Assembly (NCBI RefSeq): GCF_022340925.1
Contig: NZ_JAJDNA010000081.1
Location: 1-51,066 of the forward strand
Source of the DNA: Thiocapsa sp.
GTDB taxonomy: Bacteria; Pseudomonadota; Gammaproteobacteria; Chromatiales; Chromatiaceae
Reading direction: 5' to 3'
DNA: 51,066 nt
In this document: positions 30,127-38,883 of the stretch, piece after piece
How the letters are laid out: every line of letters begins with the position of its first letter
How positions within the stretch are numbered: the stretch's first letter is position 1
Notes under the pieces: generated by a model
The model's input: only the letters and a program-made list of their open reading frames with translations
Databases searched by the model: none
What the model was told of the DNA's origin: nothing
Position numbers and translations under genes: made by a program

Positions 30127-32774
30127 GTCATGCCTTCCAGCAGCACGGGTTGCGCACTTGCACCCTCGGCGGCCTCTGCAAGCGGAAGCGAAACGTAAAA
30201 GGTCGCGCCCTGACCAGACTCCGACTCCGCCCAGATCCGACCGTCGTGATTCTCTACGATGGTTTGACTGATCGCCAGACCCATCCCCATGCCTCCCTCC
30301 TTCGTCGTGAAAAAAGGATGAAACAGGTGCAGGATCCGCTCGGGGCTGATCCCGGGACCGCTGTCCGCGACGGCCACAAGGGCCTGCCCCCCCTCCACCC
30401 AGGCCCGGATAGCGAGGCGCCGCGCCCCCTCAGGCGACTCTTGGAGGGCATCGATCGCGTTGCGAACCAGATTCAAGAGCACCTGCTCGATCTGCACGAG
30501 GTCGACATGGACGGGGATCGGCTGCACTCCAAGATCGAGATCGATCGGCAGCCCCATCCGATTGGTCTCGAACTCGACGAACGAGCAGACCTCGCGTACC
30601 AGGTGATTGAGATCCGCATCCACCCGAATCGGCGGCTGCTTGCCGACCAGAGCCCGCAGACGGCGGATGATCTCGCTCGCGCGCTGCGCCTGCGACGTGA
30701 TCTGACCCATGGCGCCGACCAGATCCTCGGTCCGTGAAGAGGCAGCCTGCAAGCGGCGACTGCAACCGTTTGCATAATTGACGATCGCCGAGAGAGGCTG
30801 ATTGAGCTCGTGGGCCATCCCGGTGGCCATCTCACCCATCGTGCTGAGCCGACAGACATGCACCAGCTCAGCCTGGTGTTGGCGTGCCTCCTGCTCGGCA
30901 CGCCGCACAGCGGTGATATCGCGCGCATAGATGTTGAGATATCCCAGGTCCCGAATGGGTGCGAAGAGCAGCGAGTAAACCTGGCCCGACACTTCCAGCT
31001 CACGCTCCCGAGGCTCACCGCTCTCCAGGGCCAACGCCACCTCCGCGCCCCAGTCTTCAGGCAGCCGTTCCCCCGGCTCCGAGCCCCAGGCCTGGAGCAA
31101 CGGCCGACTGGCCCGATTTGCGTACACGATCAGGCCGCCCGCGCTCACGCGCAGGACCGGGCTCGGACTCTCACTGGCGAAGCGCGCCAGGCTCTTGATC
31201 TCGCGCTCGGCCTGTTTGCGCGCCGAGATGTCATGGATGTACAGGGTGAAGTAGCGTTCGGATTCCAGCTCGATGGGTGCAATCGAGATCTCCACGGGTA
31301 TCTCGGACCCATCGGAACGCAGCGCCACCATCTCCTCCCGACCTTGGGGCGCGCGATGGACGTGACGCGATCGATCGAGCAGGCGCTGGAATGCCGCACG
31401 GGCAATCTCGGGCAGAAACTGCTCGATGAAGGCCGCGCCGAGCGCGTCGCGACGCTCGAGCCCCAGGACGCGCTCGGCGGCCGGGTTGAACTCGATGATC
31501 CGACCATCGTGGTCGAGCGTCACGATCGCATCCAGGGAGGCCTCCATCACGGCCGCCTTGAGCGCCTCACTCTCGCGCATCTCGGCCTGGTGCTTGATGT
31601 TCATCTCCTCCCGCGCCTTCAGCACCAGTTGGGTGAAGTGCTGTATCCATTCCTCGAGCAGAAGCAGTTGGTTGCCGTCGCGATGGAACCCGGGATCCGG
31701 TATGCCGAGCGCCCGCTGGGAGAAGCGGGTCATGCGCTTCAGCACCGCGTTCAACCGCGAGGACACAAGGTAGATCACGGCGGTGAAGACCAGGACGAAA
31801 ACCAGCGCGGCGATCCCGCGCTGCCGACGCTCGAAGATCCGCACATGTCGCGACATCTTTTCCACCGCGGCGTGCGGGACAAAGGTCGCAAACAGGAGAT
31901 TCGAGTCGGCACCCTCATATTCGGGCATCGACTGAGACGTGACGAGGTAGGTGTCCGCCCAGTCGGCGAGTTGGGTCCCCGGGACCAGCATCTGGGAATC
32001 GACGCTCGCGATGATGCGCCCATCGTCCCCGTCCACCAGCGCCACCGCCGCGCGGGCCACGTAGACCCCGCGCTGCGACGATGCCAGGAAGGCGTCATCG
32101 ACCGGCACCAGCACCACCAGGTGCCCCATCGCATAGCCGCCGGCATCCTCGACAGCATCACTGCAGACCAAGTAGAGTCTTGCGCCGAGCCGCTCGATCA
32201 CGCAACGCACCTCGCGAACATTGAGAAATCGCGCGGGGATGCGTGAGGCGATCTCCCCGGGGAGAGGCTCACTGCCGGACTGGAAGACCTCGCGGATCCG
32301 CCCCTGCGGATCGGTCAGCACGACATGACTGGGTGCACTCAACTCCTCACGGTCAAAAAAATCGGGGAGCCAGTGCGGGCGAAACTCCCTGTAGACGACC
32401 GGCGTGGCGGCGTCGTCCTCGAACCAGAAAAGCGGCTCCAGGTATTCCGAGAGACGCCGGTGGTTGGCCAGCAGACGGGTGGTCGCGCCGAAGTTGGAGA
32501 GGTACCGGTCGAAGCGGATGAGGCTCTCGCGAGCGCGCTGGTCGAGCTGCGCCTCGAGCTCTTGATCGAAGATCTTGTCGACCTGCCGACTTTGGACCTG
32601 ATCCAACAGGCCCCACACCGCCAGACCGACGAACAGCCCGATCAGGATCGCAATCAGGGGCATGGGAAGGCCCCGCAACAATCGAAAGATGATTGGCTTG
32701 ATGGGAATCCGAATCAAGGCGACGCCTTCCGCGAAGAGTGAATCGAACAGTCGCGCCGCTGGCCCCAGGACCAC
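30123..32774 (-). CDS. PAS-domain sensor histidine kinase, FixL/DctB-like
   Basis: An 883-aa membrane kinase. Transmembrane helix 1 is at about 37-57 and helix 2 at about 318-340; the roughly 260 residues between them form a periplasmic sensor domain of double-Cache type by size and position. Two PAS domains follow at about 405-520 and 528-640. The His box is MAHELNQPLSAIVNYANG at about 653, and the ATPase has DSGPGISPERIL, HPFFTTKEGGMGMGLAIS. No haem-binding FixL motif could be assigned with confidence, so the signal is unknown; a small extracellular ligand is likely given the periplasmic domain. It is divergent from the RDD gene. Confidence 0.93.
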   Translation of the reverse strand: MVLGPAARLFDSLFAEGVALIRIPIKPIIFRLLRGLPMPLIAILIGLFVGLAVWGLLDQVQSRQVDKIFDQELEAQLDQRARESLIRFDRYLSNFGATTRLLANHRRLSEYLEPLFWFEDDAATPVVYREFRPHWLPDFFDREELSAPSHVVLTDPQGRIREVFQSGSEPLPGEIASRIPARFLNVREVRCVIERLGARLYLVCSDAVEDAGGYAMGHLVVLVPVDDAFLASSQRGVYVARAAVALVDGDDGRIIASVDSQMLVPGTQLADWADTYLVTSQSMPEYEGADSNLLFATFVPHAAVEKMSRHVRIFERRQRGIAALVFVLVFTAVIYLVSSRLNAVLKRMTRFSQRALGIPDPGFHRDGNQLLLLEEWIQHFTQLVLKAREEMNIKHQAEMRESEALKAAVMEASLDAIVTLDHDGRIIEFNPAAERVLGLERRDALGAAFIEQFLPEIARAAFQRLLDRSRHVHRAPQGREEMVALRSDGSEIPVEISIAPIELESERYFTLYIHDISARKQAEREIKSLARFASESPSPVLRVSAGGLIVYANRASRPLLQAWGSEPGERLPEDWGAEVALALESGEPRERELEVSGQVYSLLFAPIRDLGYLNIYARDITAVRRAEQEARQHQAELVHVCRLSTMGEMATGMAHELNQPLSAIVNYANGCSRRLQAASSRTEDLVGAMGQITSQAQRASEIIRRLRALVGKQPPIRVDADLNHLVREVCSFVEFETNRMGLPIDLDLGVQPIPVHVDLVQIEQVLLNLVRNAIDALQESPEGARRLAIRAWVEGGQALVAVADSGPGISPERILHLFHPFFTTKEGGMGMGLAISQTIVENHDGRIWAESESGQGATFYVSLPLAEAAEGASAQPVLLEGMT

Positions 32775-32866
32775 ACGGCCCAGCGACGACTGGAGGCGAT
32801 GCGCGATCGGAAGCCGGTGGCTAATTGCGCGTTCATCGAAGACCTGACGACATGAGGACTGGGACC

Positions 32867-33319
32867 ATGGCCCTCGACATCAGCCGCGCCAAGACCCCCT
32901 CCCTGCTGCGCCGTCTCGGCGCGCTCATCTATGACAGCCTGCTGCTGGTCGGCGTTCTGATGCTCGCCGTGATGTTGGTGGTCATCCCGTATCAGCTGGT
33001 CACCGGGGCATCGCCTCACGAAAACCCGACTCATCTGTTGTTGATGCAACTCTATCTGCTGGCGATCATTTGCGGATTCTACGTCTTCTTCTGGACACAC
33101 GGCGGACAGACCCTCGGAATGCGTGCCTGGCGCTTTCGCGTGATCCGGGACGATGGCGAGGACATGCGCCGGGCCGACGCACTGCGGCGCTTCGGGTGGG
33201 CTACCCTGAGCCTCCTGCCGGCCGGACTGGGCCTCTGGTGGTGTGCCTTGGACCGCGACGGTCTCGCCTGGCACGACCGCTGGTCGCGGAGCCGGCTGGC
33301 GATGCTGCAACGGCACTAG
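32867..33319 (+). CDS. RDD-family membrane protein
   Basis: A 150-aa protein with the RDD domain: LLRRLGALIYDSLLLVGVLM contains the conserved Arg-x-x-A and Tyr-Asp, then three hydrophobic segments, and GGQTLGMRAWRFRVI is the family's second signature. Function is unknown, with some members linked to Na+ or proton transport. The ATG at 32867 follows GAGG at 9 bases; an ATG at 32852 and a codon at 32825 are alternatives. The stop codon TAG at 33317-33319 lies within the terminal CTAG of the repeat element that follows. Confidence 0.9.
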   Translation: MALDISRAKTPSLLRRLGALIYDSLLLVGVLMLAVMLVVIPYQLVTGASPHENPTHLLLMQLYLLAIICGFYVFFWTHGGQTLGMRAWRFRVIRDDGEDMRRADALRRFGWATLSLLPAGLGLWWCALDRDGLAWHDRWSRSRLAMLQRH

Positions 33320-33483
33320 GAGCCTGTCGGACTTGAGGCCGACCTACTGCGCCGGCGGGAGAGCGGGCCATATCCGGCCGATGTCTCGTTACATAGACCC
33401 ACTATGCGCCTCAAAACCGGTCGAATCTGTCCTCGCTCTCCCACTCGGCTCGCGACGATCGCTCAAGTCAGACAGCCTCCTAG
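33316..33483. repeat. CTAG-bounded palindromic element, copy B (168 bp)
   Basis: Begins CTAGGAGCCTGTCGGACTTG and ends with the imperfect inverse, GTCAGACAGCCTCCTAG. Inverted similarity reaches about 50 bp inward, with GGGAGAGCG at both sides. The centre shares TCGTTACATAG and ATGCGCCTCAAAACCGG with copy C. CTAG at both ends could be a 4-bp target duplication as made by IS5-type elements (YTAR targets). No transposase is encoded, so it would be a non-autonomous, MITE-like element. Its left CTAG forms the stop of the RDD gene. Confidence 0.85.
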
Positions 33484-33535
33484 GAGCCAAACGCCACCCA
33501 GGACTCGGGGCCGCAGGCCGAACGGATGCCCTCCC

Positions 33536-34600
33536 TCACCCGACCCTGCGCAGAAGGACCAGCGCCCCGAGCAGGAACAGGGCAGGCGGCATCACCGCCG
33601 CGACCAAGGGACTCAAGCCCAGCAGGAGTGCGGCGAATGCGAAGGTGCGGCTGACGAGATAGTAGACGATGCCGACCAGGACGCCCATGAAGATGCGCGG
33701 GCCGAGGCCGCTGGTGCGGGCCGAGCCGAGGATGATCGGGATGGCGACGAAGATCATCGACAGGGTGAGCGCCGGGTGCAAGACCTTACCCCAGAACGCG
33801 ACCTCGTAGGGTCCCGCATCCTGTTTGTTCAGCGCCATGAACCGAACGTACTTGTAGAGGCCCCACACCGGCAGCGCCTGCGGGTCGACGACCACCACCT
33901 TGAGGAGTCCCGGGTCAAGCACCGAGTCCCATTCCGCCTGATCCACCCGCTCGACATCGACCCCCTCTGCGGTCACGCGGCTGCGTTTGATATCCTCCAG
34001 CTTCCAGCCTCCCTCGCTGTAGCGTGCGCCCGCCGCGTGGGTCGTGACCAAAGAGCCGCGATCCGGATCCACCTGATAGATGGAGATGTCACGCAACTGA
34101 GTCGCCGAGTGAATCTCTCGGATGTTGACATAGGCGTCATCATCGATCGCCCAGAAGCCGAAAGGGGTCCGCTGGGTCGCGTCCCCCGAAAGCGCCTCTC
34201 GGCGCAGCTCGAGGCCGCGCTGCTCCGCCACGGGGGCAACGACTTCGCCCAAGACCACTGCCACGGCGGCGAGCAGCAGCCCACCCAACAGACCGGCCCA
34301 GATGATGCGAGCAACCGAAAACCCGGCGGCGCGCATTGCCACCAGCTCCGAGCGACTCGCCAAAGCGCCAAGCCCGATCAAGGCGCCGATCAGGGTCGCG
34401 ATTGGAAAGACCTGATAGGCGTAGCGGGGCAGACTCAGGGCCATGAACATCAGGGCGTCCAATAGCTCGTAGCCCTGGATCCCGACGTCATCGATCTCGT
34501 CGGCAAGGATGAAGAACCCGAGGAGCGGCAGCAACACACCCAGGGTGAGCAGGGTACCGGCGATCACGGCGCCCGCGAGGTAGCGCTCGAGCAGGATCAC
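33536..34600 (-). CDS. lptG: LPS export permease LptG
   Basis: A 354-aa inner-membrane subunit of the LptB2FGC transporter that extracts lipopolysaccharide for export. It has six membrane helices around a periplasmic beta-jellyroll. LptG-type sequence includes LGALASRSELVAMRAAGFS (coupling-helix region), GLYKYVRFMALNKQDAGPYE, and WGKVLHPALTLSMI, aligning with E. coli LptG rather than LptF. I use the GTG at 34600 (start VILLERYLAG), which matches the family N-terminus; longer in-frame translations are rich in Pro, Ser and Arg and look spurious. lptF, normally upstream of lptG and next to pepA, is missing here. Confidence 0.9.
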   Translation of the reverse strand: MILLERYLAGAVIAGTLLTLGVLLPLLGFFILADEIDDVGIQGYELLDALMFMALSLPRYAYQVFPIATLIGALIGLGALASRSELVAMRAAGFSVARIIWAGLLGGLLLAAVAVVLGEVVAPVAEQRGLELRREALSGDATQRTPFGFWAIDDDAYVNIREIHSATQLRDISIYQVDPDRGSLVTTHAAGARYSEGGWKLEDIKRSRVTAEGVDVERVDQAEWDSVLDPGLLKVVVVDPQALPVWGLYKYVRFMALNKQDAGPYEVAFWGKVLHPALTLSMIFVAIPIILGSARTSGLGPRIFMGVLVGIVYYLVSRTFAFAALLLGLSPLVAAVMPPALFLLGALVLLRRVG

Positions 34601-34706
34601 TGCGGTCGGGCTCGCCGGGGGTATCCGGCGCCCCGGGATCGGCGATCCATGGCCATTGAGCGCCGGTGCCGGAGATGCCAAGCAGCCAACCGGCACCCCC
34701 GGGTCT

Positions 34707-34734
34707 CGACAAGACCGCCTCTTCCGGTAGACTC
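34707..34734 (+). promoter_or_regulatory. probable pepA promoter
   Basis: TCGACA (34707-34712), a 16-bp spacer, then TAGACT (34729-34734), about 105 bp before the pepA start. Confidence 0.5.
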
Positions 34735-34837
34735 CCAATTCGGCACCACGACACCCGATCTGAAATCGGTCCGCGCCACGCGCCGATCCGCAGCGCGGCC
34801 CTCCAGACCCAGACCCGCCCTCCCGAGGAGCTCGATG

Positions 34838-36349
34838 ATGGAATTCAGAATCAAGACCGGCGAGCTTGCCAGACAAAAGACGCCCTGTATCCTGATCGGT
34901 ATATTCGAGCGGCGCAAGCTCTCCGCTCCGGCCGAGATCCTCGACCTCGCCAGCGGTGGGCGCCTCTCAGAGCTGCTCAAGAAGGGTGACATGGACGGCC
35001 AGGCGGGGAGCACGCTCATGCTCTATGACCTTCCTGGGCTGGCCGCCGAACGGGTCTTGTTGGTGGGTTGCGGGAAGCACAAGGAGTTCGGTCGCGACAA
35101 CTATCGCAAGGCACTGGGTGCCGCGGTCGCAGCCCTGCAGCAGACCCATTCGGGATCGGCGCTCTGCGCGCTGCATGACCTCCACCCGGAAGGCCTGGAC
35201 CTTTACTCGGCCGTCCGCGAGGCCGTGACGACCGCCGCGGACAAGGTCTACCGTTACACCCAGACCAAGAAGGACGACAAGCAGGCGCCGAAGACGCCGC
35301 TCAAACAACTGACCCTCTGGGTTGACGAGAAGGAGGCCCAGCCCACAGCCGAGCTGGCGATACGCCATGGGACGGCAATCGCAGCCGGGATCGCCCTGTC
35401 CAAGGAGCTGGCCAACCTTCCCGGCAACATTTGCACACCGAGCTATCTGGCCGACAAGGCCAGGGAGCTCGGCGGACGTTTCGACCGGCTCGAGGTCGAG
35501 ATACTCGAAGAGGCCGATATGGAGGCGCTGAAGATGGGCGCGCTCCTGTCCGTCTCCCGCGGCAGCCGCCAACCAGCCAAGCTGATCCTGATGCACTACC
35601 GGGGGACCGACGCCGCCAGCAAGCCGGTGGTCTTGGTCGGCAAAGGGCTCACCTTCGATACCGGCGGCATCTCCATCAAACCGGCCGCCGACATGGATGA
35701 GATGAAGTTCGACATGTGCGGAGGCGCCGGGGTGTTCGGAGCCGTGCTCGCCGCCTGTGAGCTGGGGCTGCCAATCAACCTGGTCGGCGTGGTACCCGCC
35801 TCCGAGAACATGCCGGACGGAGACGCCAACAAGCCGGGCGATATCGTCACCAGCATGTCCGGTCAGACCATCGAGATCCTCAACACCGACGCGGAGGGTC
35901 GACTCATCCTCTGCGATGCCCTCAGCTACAGCGAGCGCTTCGACCCCGAGGTGGTCATCGACCTGGCGACACTGACCGGCGCCTGCGTCATCGCCCTGGG
36001 CAAGCACGCATCCGGTCTATTCACCACCGACGAGCGGCTCGCAGAGGAGATCGTCAACGCCGGACAGGCCGCGGGCGACCGCGCCTGGCGCATGCCGCTG
36101 TGGGACGAGTATCAACAGCAGCTCGACAGCAACTTCGCCGACATGGCCAATGTCGGTGGCCGTGAGGCCGGTGCCGTCACCGCTGCCTGCTTTCTCGCAC
36201 GCTACACCAAGGCCTACCGCTGGGCGCACCTGGACATCGCCGGCACGGCCTATCTGAGCGGCAAGGACAAGGGCGCGACCGGCCGACCCGTCGCCTTACT
36301 GACTCAGCTCCTGCTGCAGCGCAGCGGCGAGGTCGCGCCGGCCGGCTGA
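34838..36349 (+). CDS. pepA: leucyl aminopeptidase PepA
   Basis: A 503-aa M17 zinc/manganese aminopeptidase, the same length as E. coli PepA, which also binds DNA at cer sites and the carAB operator. The metal and active-site motifs are VGKGLTFDTGGISIKP, EMKFDMCGGAG and NTDAEGRLIL (about residue 349). The second ATG of ATGATG (34838) is preferred: it gives MEFRIKTGEL, matching E. coli, and leaves 7 bases after GAGGAG. It is divergent from lptG. Confidence 0.97.
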   Translation: MEFRIKTGELARQKTPCILIGIFERRKLSAPAEILDLASGGRLSELLKKGDMDGQAGSTLMLYDLPGLAAERVLLVGCGKHKEFGRDNYRKALGAAVAALQQTHSGSALCALHDLHPEGLDLYSAVREAVTTAADKVYRYTQTKKDDKQAPKTPLKQLTLWVDEKEAQPTAELAIRHGTAIAAGIALSKELANLPGNICTPSYLADKARELGGRFDRLEVEILEEADMEALKMGALLSVSRGSRQPAKLILMHYRGTDAASKPVVLVGKGLTFDTGGISIKPAADMDEMKFDMCGGAGVFGAVLAACELGLPINLVGVVPASENMPDGDANKPGDIVTSMSGQTIEILNTDAEGRLILCDALSYSERFDPEVVIDLATLTGACVIALGKHASGLFTTDERLAEEIVNAGQAAGDRAWRMPLWDEYQQQLDSNFADMANVGGREAGAVTAACFLARYTKAYRWAHLDIAGTAYLSGKDKGATGRPVALLTQLLLQRSGEVAPAG

Positions 36350-36424
36350 TCACGCCACCCGGCGCCCGAGGACCAGGGACGATCGTGAAGACCCGATTCG
36401 TGGGGAGGCGACCCGTGCTCGCGG

Positions 36425-36895
36425 TCAGGCGACGGCCTTGATGAGCTCGCGCAGCCGGTTGGGGTTCGGCAGGCCGCGAACGACCAGCTCTGGAACGTCC
36501 CCCGACGTGTAGACCCTGATGTCGCCGGCATTCAGGATCCGTTGCAGCAGGCTCTGATGCAGCCGGACCGTGCGGACCGAGGACAGCTTGACCTCGATGT
36601 AGCTCTTGCTGAGCAGGCCATGAGTCCAGATCAGCTCATCGCCCCTGATGATCAGATGGTCGGACCGGCTCGACAGCCACCAGGCAAAGAGTTGCAGGGC
36701 AGACAGCGCGAAGACCGCGATGCCGATGAGCCGGAGAACCATCCCATCGATTCGCTGGGGCAAGGCGACGGGGAGCCAACCGGCACCCGCGGCAGCAATC
36801 AGGATCCCTGCCAACATCAGCAGGGTCACGAGAGGTGTGGAAAAGGGTCGCATCCGCAGCATCGACGGGTGCGCTTCGTATCGGGTCTCTTGCAT
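36425..36895 (-). CDS. bacterial PH-domain membrane protein
   Basis: A 156-aa protein with two membrane helices (about 20-40 and 53-73) and a C-terminal bacterial PH domain (bPH_2 type): DHLIIRGDELIWTHGLLSKS, VKLSSVRTVRLHQSLLQRIL and GDIRVYTSGD. Related proteins are of unknown function. AGGAGG lies 5 bases before the ATG. No operon partner is visible. Confidence 0.85.
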   Translation of the reverse strand: MQETRYEAHPSMLRMRPFSTPLVTLLMLAGILIAAAGAGWLPVALPQRIDGMVLRLIGIAVFALSALQLFAWWLSSRSDHLIIRGDELIWTHGLLSKSYIEVKLSSVRTVRLHQSLLQRILNAGDIRVYTSGDVPELVVRGLPNPNRLRELIKAVA

Positions 36896-37094
36896 CGGCG
36901 CCTCCTGTCATGTCGCCCAAAGCAGCGAAGAATCGATCTCCGCTTCGCGCGCTGATGATCGCCGGGCACGGCTCACATGTCGAGCGGAGAGGAAGGGGAC
37001 GACTCACCCGGCCCGGCTTGCACGGTGGCGCGGGACGCGGCGACGAGAGCAAGGGAGAGGAAAAACGGCCGTTGCGAAAGGGTCGGCACGCGAC

Positions 37095-37116
37095 GGCCCC
37101 GGGCGATCCCGGGGCC
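37095..37116 (-). terminator. hairpin downstream of the 53-aa exported peptide gene
   Basis: GGCCCCGGG / CCCGGGGCC stem with a CGAT loop, beginning 11 bases after the stop on the minus strand. It is very stable but has no T-tract. Confidence 0.6.
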
Positions 37117-37126
37117 TCGGTAGAGA

Positions 37127-37288
37127 CTACGACTGGAGCGTCACGGTCGGGTAAGCGGCGGAGCTGGAGCTGTCCTGGGACTGATCCTTCGTGCAGCCAT
37201 CTCCCGCGTGCGCGGTCATGACCGAACCCGCAACGAGCATTGCGCCGAGCAGCAGGGCGGTCGAAAAAGTGGCGTATCGTATCGACAT
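37127..37288 (-). CDS. 53-aa exported peptide, unknown
   Basis: Starts MSIRYATFSTALLLGAMLVA and has a standard Sec signal ending MTAHA at about residue 28. The mature part is only about 25 residues, GDGCTKDQSQDSSSSAAYPT and a short tail, with a single Cys, so disulfide dimers are possible. A GAGGTACC ribosome binding site lies upstream and a strong hairpin directly downstream, which supports a real small gene. I recognise no family. Longer in-frame starts upstream to 37591 are not supported. Confidence 0.65.
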   Translation of the reverse strand: MSIRYATFSTALLLGAMLVAGSVMTAHAGDGCTKDQSQDSSSSAAYPTVTLQS

Positions 37289-37602
37289 TGGCAAGGTACC
37301 TCGGGATAGTCTTGGGAGATCGACGATCCTCACAGCGCGGTGTCGGATCGACGTACCCGCATTGAAGTCGGGGCAGCTCTTCGGACCACAAGCCCGGACC
37401 GACACCTTGCCCGGCTGAGATGACAATCGGGAAAATGGGGAAATCGGCTGCAAGCGCCCGCTTGAGCGCGCTGGACGCCGATCAACGGCCGACGCCTTGA
37501 CCGACAAGGGCCGGCCGCCGGTTGCGATCGTCCGCGACGGCATGATCCGGCCTCGGCAAGCCTGGACAATCCCTCGCAGAGATGCAGACAACGGAGCGTC
37601 CG
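37289..37602. other. divergent intergenic region
   Basis: 314 bp between the 53-aa exported peptide gene (minus) and the diguanylate cyclase gene (plus). Presumably it holds both promoters. I see no clear hexamer pairs, repeats or further genes. Confidence 0.4.
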
Positions 37603-38715
37603 ATGAACAGGAGATGGGGTGTTGCGGTACCGGACCCGGTCGAGCTGACGGGGTTCAATCGGACCCTGGCTGAGATCGAGTGGCTGTTGTTGGTCTTGGT
37701 CCTGGTCTATCTGGTCCTGCCCGAGGAGCCCGTCGAGCACATCTTGGCCATCGCCGCCGCAGCGGCCGGCTTCGCGGTCTTCGTGCTGGGTTTCCGCTAT
37801 CTGAACCTGTTCACCCTGCCGGCACGTTGGAAATTCACCATCGAGACCTGGGCCATGCTGGGTTTCACCGGTTTCGTGGTCTGGCATACCGGCAAGATCG
37901 ACAGCCCGCTCATCAGCCTCTTTCTGCTGGTCATCATCTTCAGCGCCTTGACGCTCGGCAAGCTCATCACCCTGTTGGAAGCCGTCCTCATCGCCAGCTT
38001 CTATTTGCTCGCCGCCTACTCTGCGGCGGGCGATCATCTTTTCGCCTACTCGACGTTCAGCCGCCTGATGCTGGTTTTCGCGCCGGTTGCGCTGGTCGCC
38101 TACGTCACGTCACTGATCGCCTCGGACATGGATTTCTCGCGCAGCTTCGTCCAGCGTCTCTCGGAGACCGACGACCTGACGGGACTGCCCAACATGCGCG
38201 CTTTCTCGCTCGCACTCGCCCATCAGAAACAGGAGGCCTTGCATGACCGTCGCCCCTTCAGTGTCATGATGGTCGATGCCGACAATCTAAAAGAGATCAA
38301 CGACCGCTTCGGCCACGCGATCGGCAATAAGGTCATCTGCGCGGTCGCCGAGGGGATCCGCAGAAGCATCCGAGGCACCGACCTGGTCGCCCGTTACGGG
38401 GGCGACGAGTTTGTCCTGCTGTTGCCCGACACGCCCGAGGCGGCGGCGCGCGAGGCAGGCGAGCGGATCCGCGTGATGGTCGCGAACACCCTGGTCGACG
38501 CCGGGCAGGACTCGGTCGCCACCACCGTCAGCGTCGGCTATGCGACCTGTCGGGGGACGGCGACGGATATCGACAATCTCATGATGCGCGCGGATGAGGC
38601 CCTCTATGCAAGCAAGCGTGCCGGACGCGACCGGGTCTTCGCCTTCAGCGAGATCCACACTCGCGCGACGCCGTCAGGATCGGCCGCCCAGGCTCCCGAC
38701 TCACAGCTTGTCTAG
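37603..38715 (+). CDS. membrane diguanylate cyclase (GGDEF)
   Basis: A 370-aa protein with five or six N-terminal membrane helices (to about residue 185) and a C-terminal GGDEF domain making cyclic di-GMP. The active site GGDEF starts at residue 266 in RYGGDEFVLLLPDT, and an inhibitory RxxD site (RGTD, residues 257-260) lies five residues before it, so product inhibition is expected. The membrane part resembles no named sensor that I can assign. The start at 37603 follows GGAG at 6 bases; an ATG at 37582 is possible. The stop codon TAG is part of the CTAG end of repeat copy C. Confidence 0.93.
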   Translation: MNRRWGVAVPDPVELTGFNRTLAEIEWLLLVLVLVYLVLPEEPVEHILAIAAAAAGFAVFVLGFRYLNLFTLPARWKFTIETWAMLGFTGFVVWHTGKIDSPLISLFLLVIIFSALTLGKLITLLEAVLIASFYLLAAYSAAGDHLFAYSTFSRLMLVFAPVALVAYVTSLIASDMDFSRSFVQRLSETDDLTGLPNMRAFSLALAHQKQEALHDRRPFSVMMVDADNLKEINDRFGHAIGNKVICAVAEGIRRSIRGTDLVARYGGDEFVLLLPDTPEAAAREAGERIRVMVANTLVDAGQDSVATTVSVGYATCRGTATDIDNLMMRADEALYASKRAGRDRVFAFSEIHTRATPSGSAAQAPDSQLV

Positions 38716-38880
38716 GAGCCTGTCGGATCTAGGATGAATCGGCTACGGAAGCGGGAGATCGGTCCATTTCACCCCGATTTTTCGTTACATAGCACCCACG
38801 ATGCGCCTCACAACCGGAACGCAATGGCCTCGCTCTCCCACGCCCTCGCGTCGCCCCCCCTAAGTCCGACGGGCTCCTAG
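38712..38880. repeat. CTAG-bounded palindromic element, copy C (169 bp)
   Basis: Begins CTAGGAGCCTGTCGGATC and ends TAAGTCCGACGGGCTCCTAG. It shares with copy B the terminal repeats, a CGCTCTCCCAC block near the right end and the centre TCGTTACATAG...ATGCGCCTCA-x-AACCGG. It lies between the diguanylate cyclase stop, which it forms, and the UvrA start, 3 bases after its right end. It therefore replaces whatever leader the UvrA gene had. Confidence 0.85.
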
Positions 38881-38883
38881 GCC

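Noticed and set aside
33404..34465. 353-codon plus frame starting inside repeat copy B
   Set aside because: It starts at the ATGCGCCTC of the element but then runs antisense through lptG; not a transposase.
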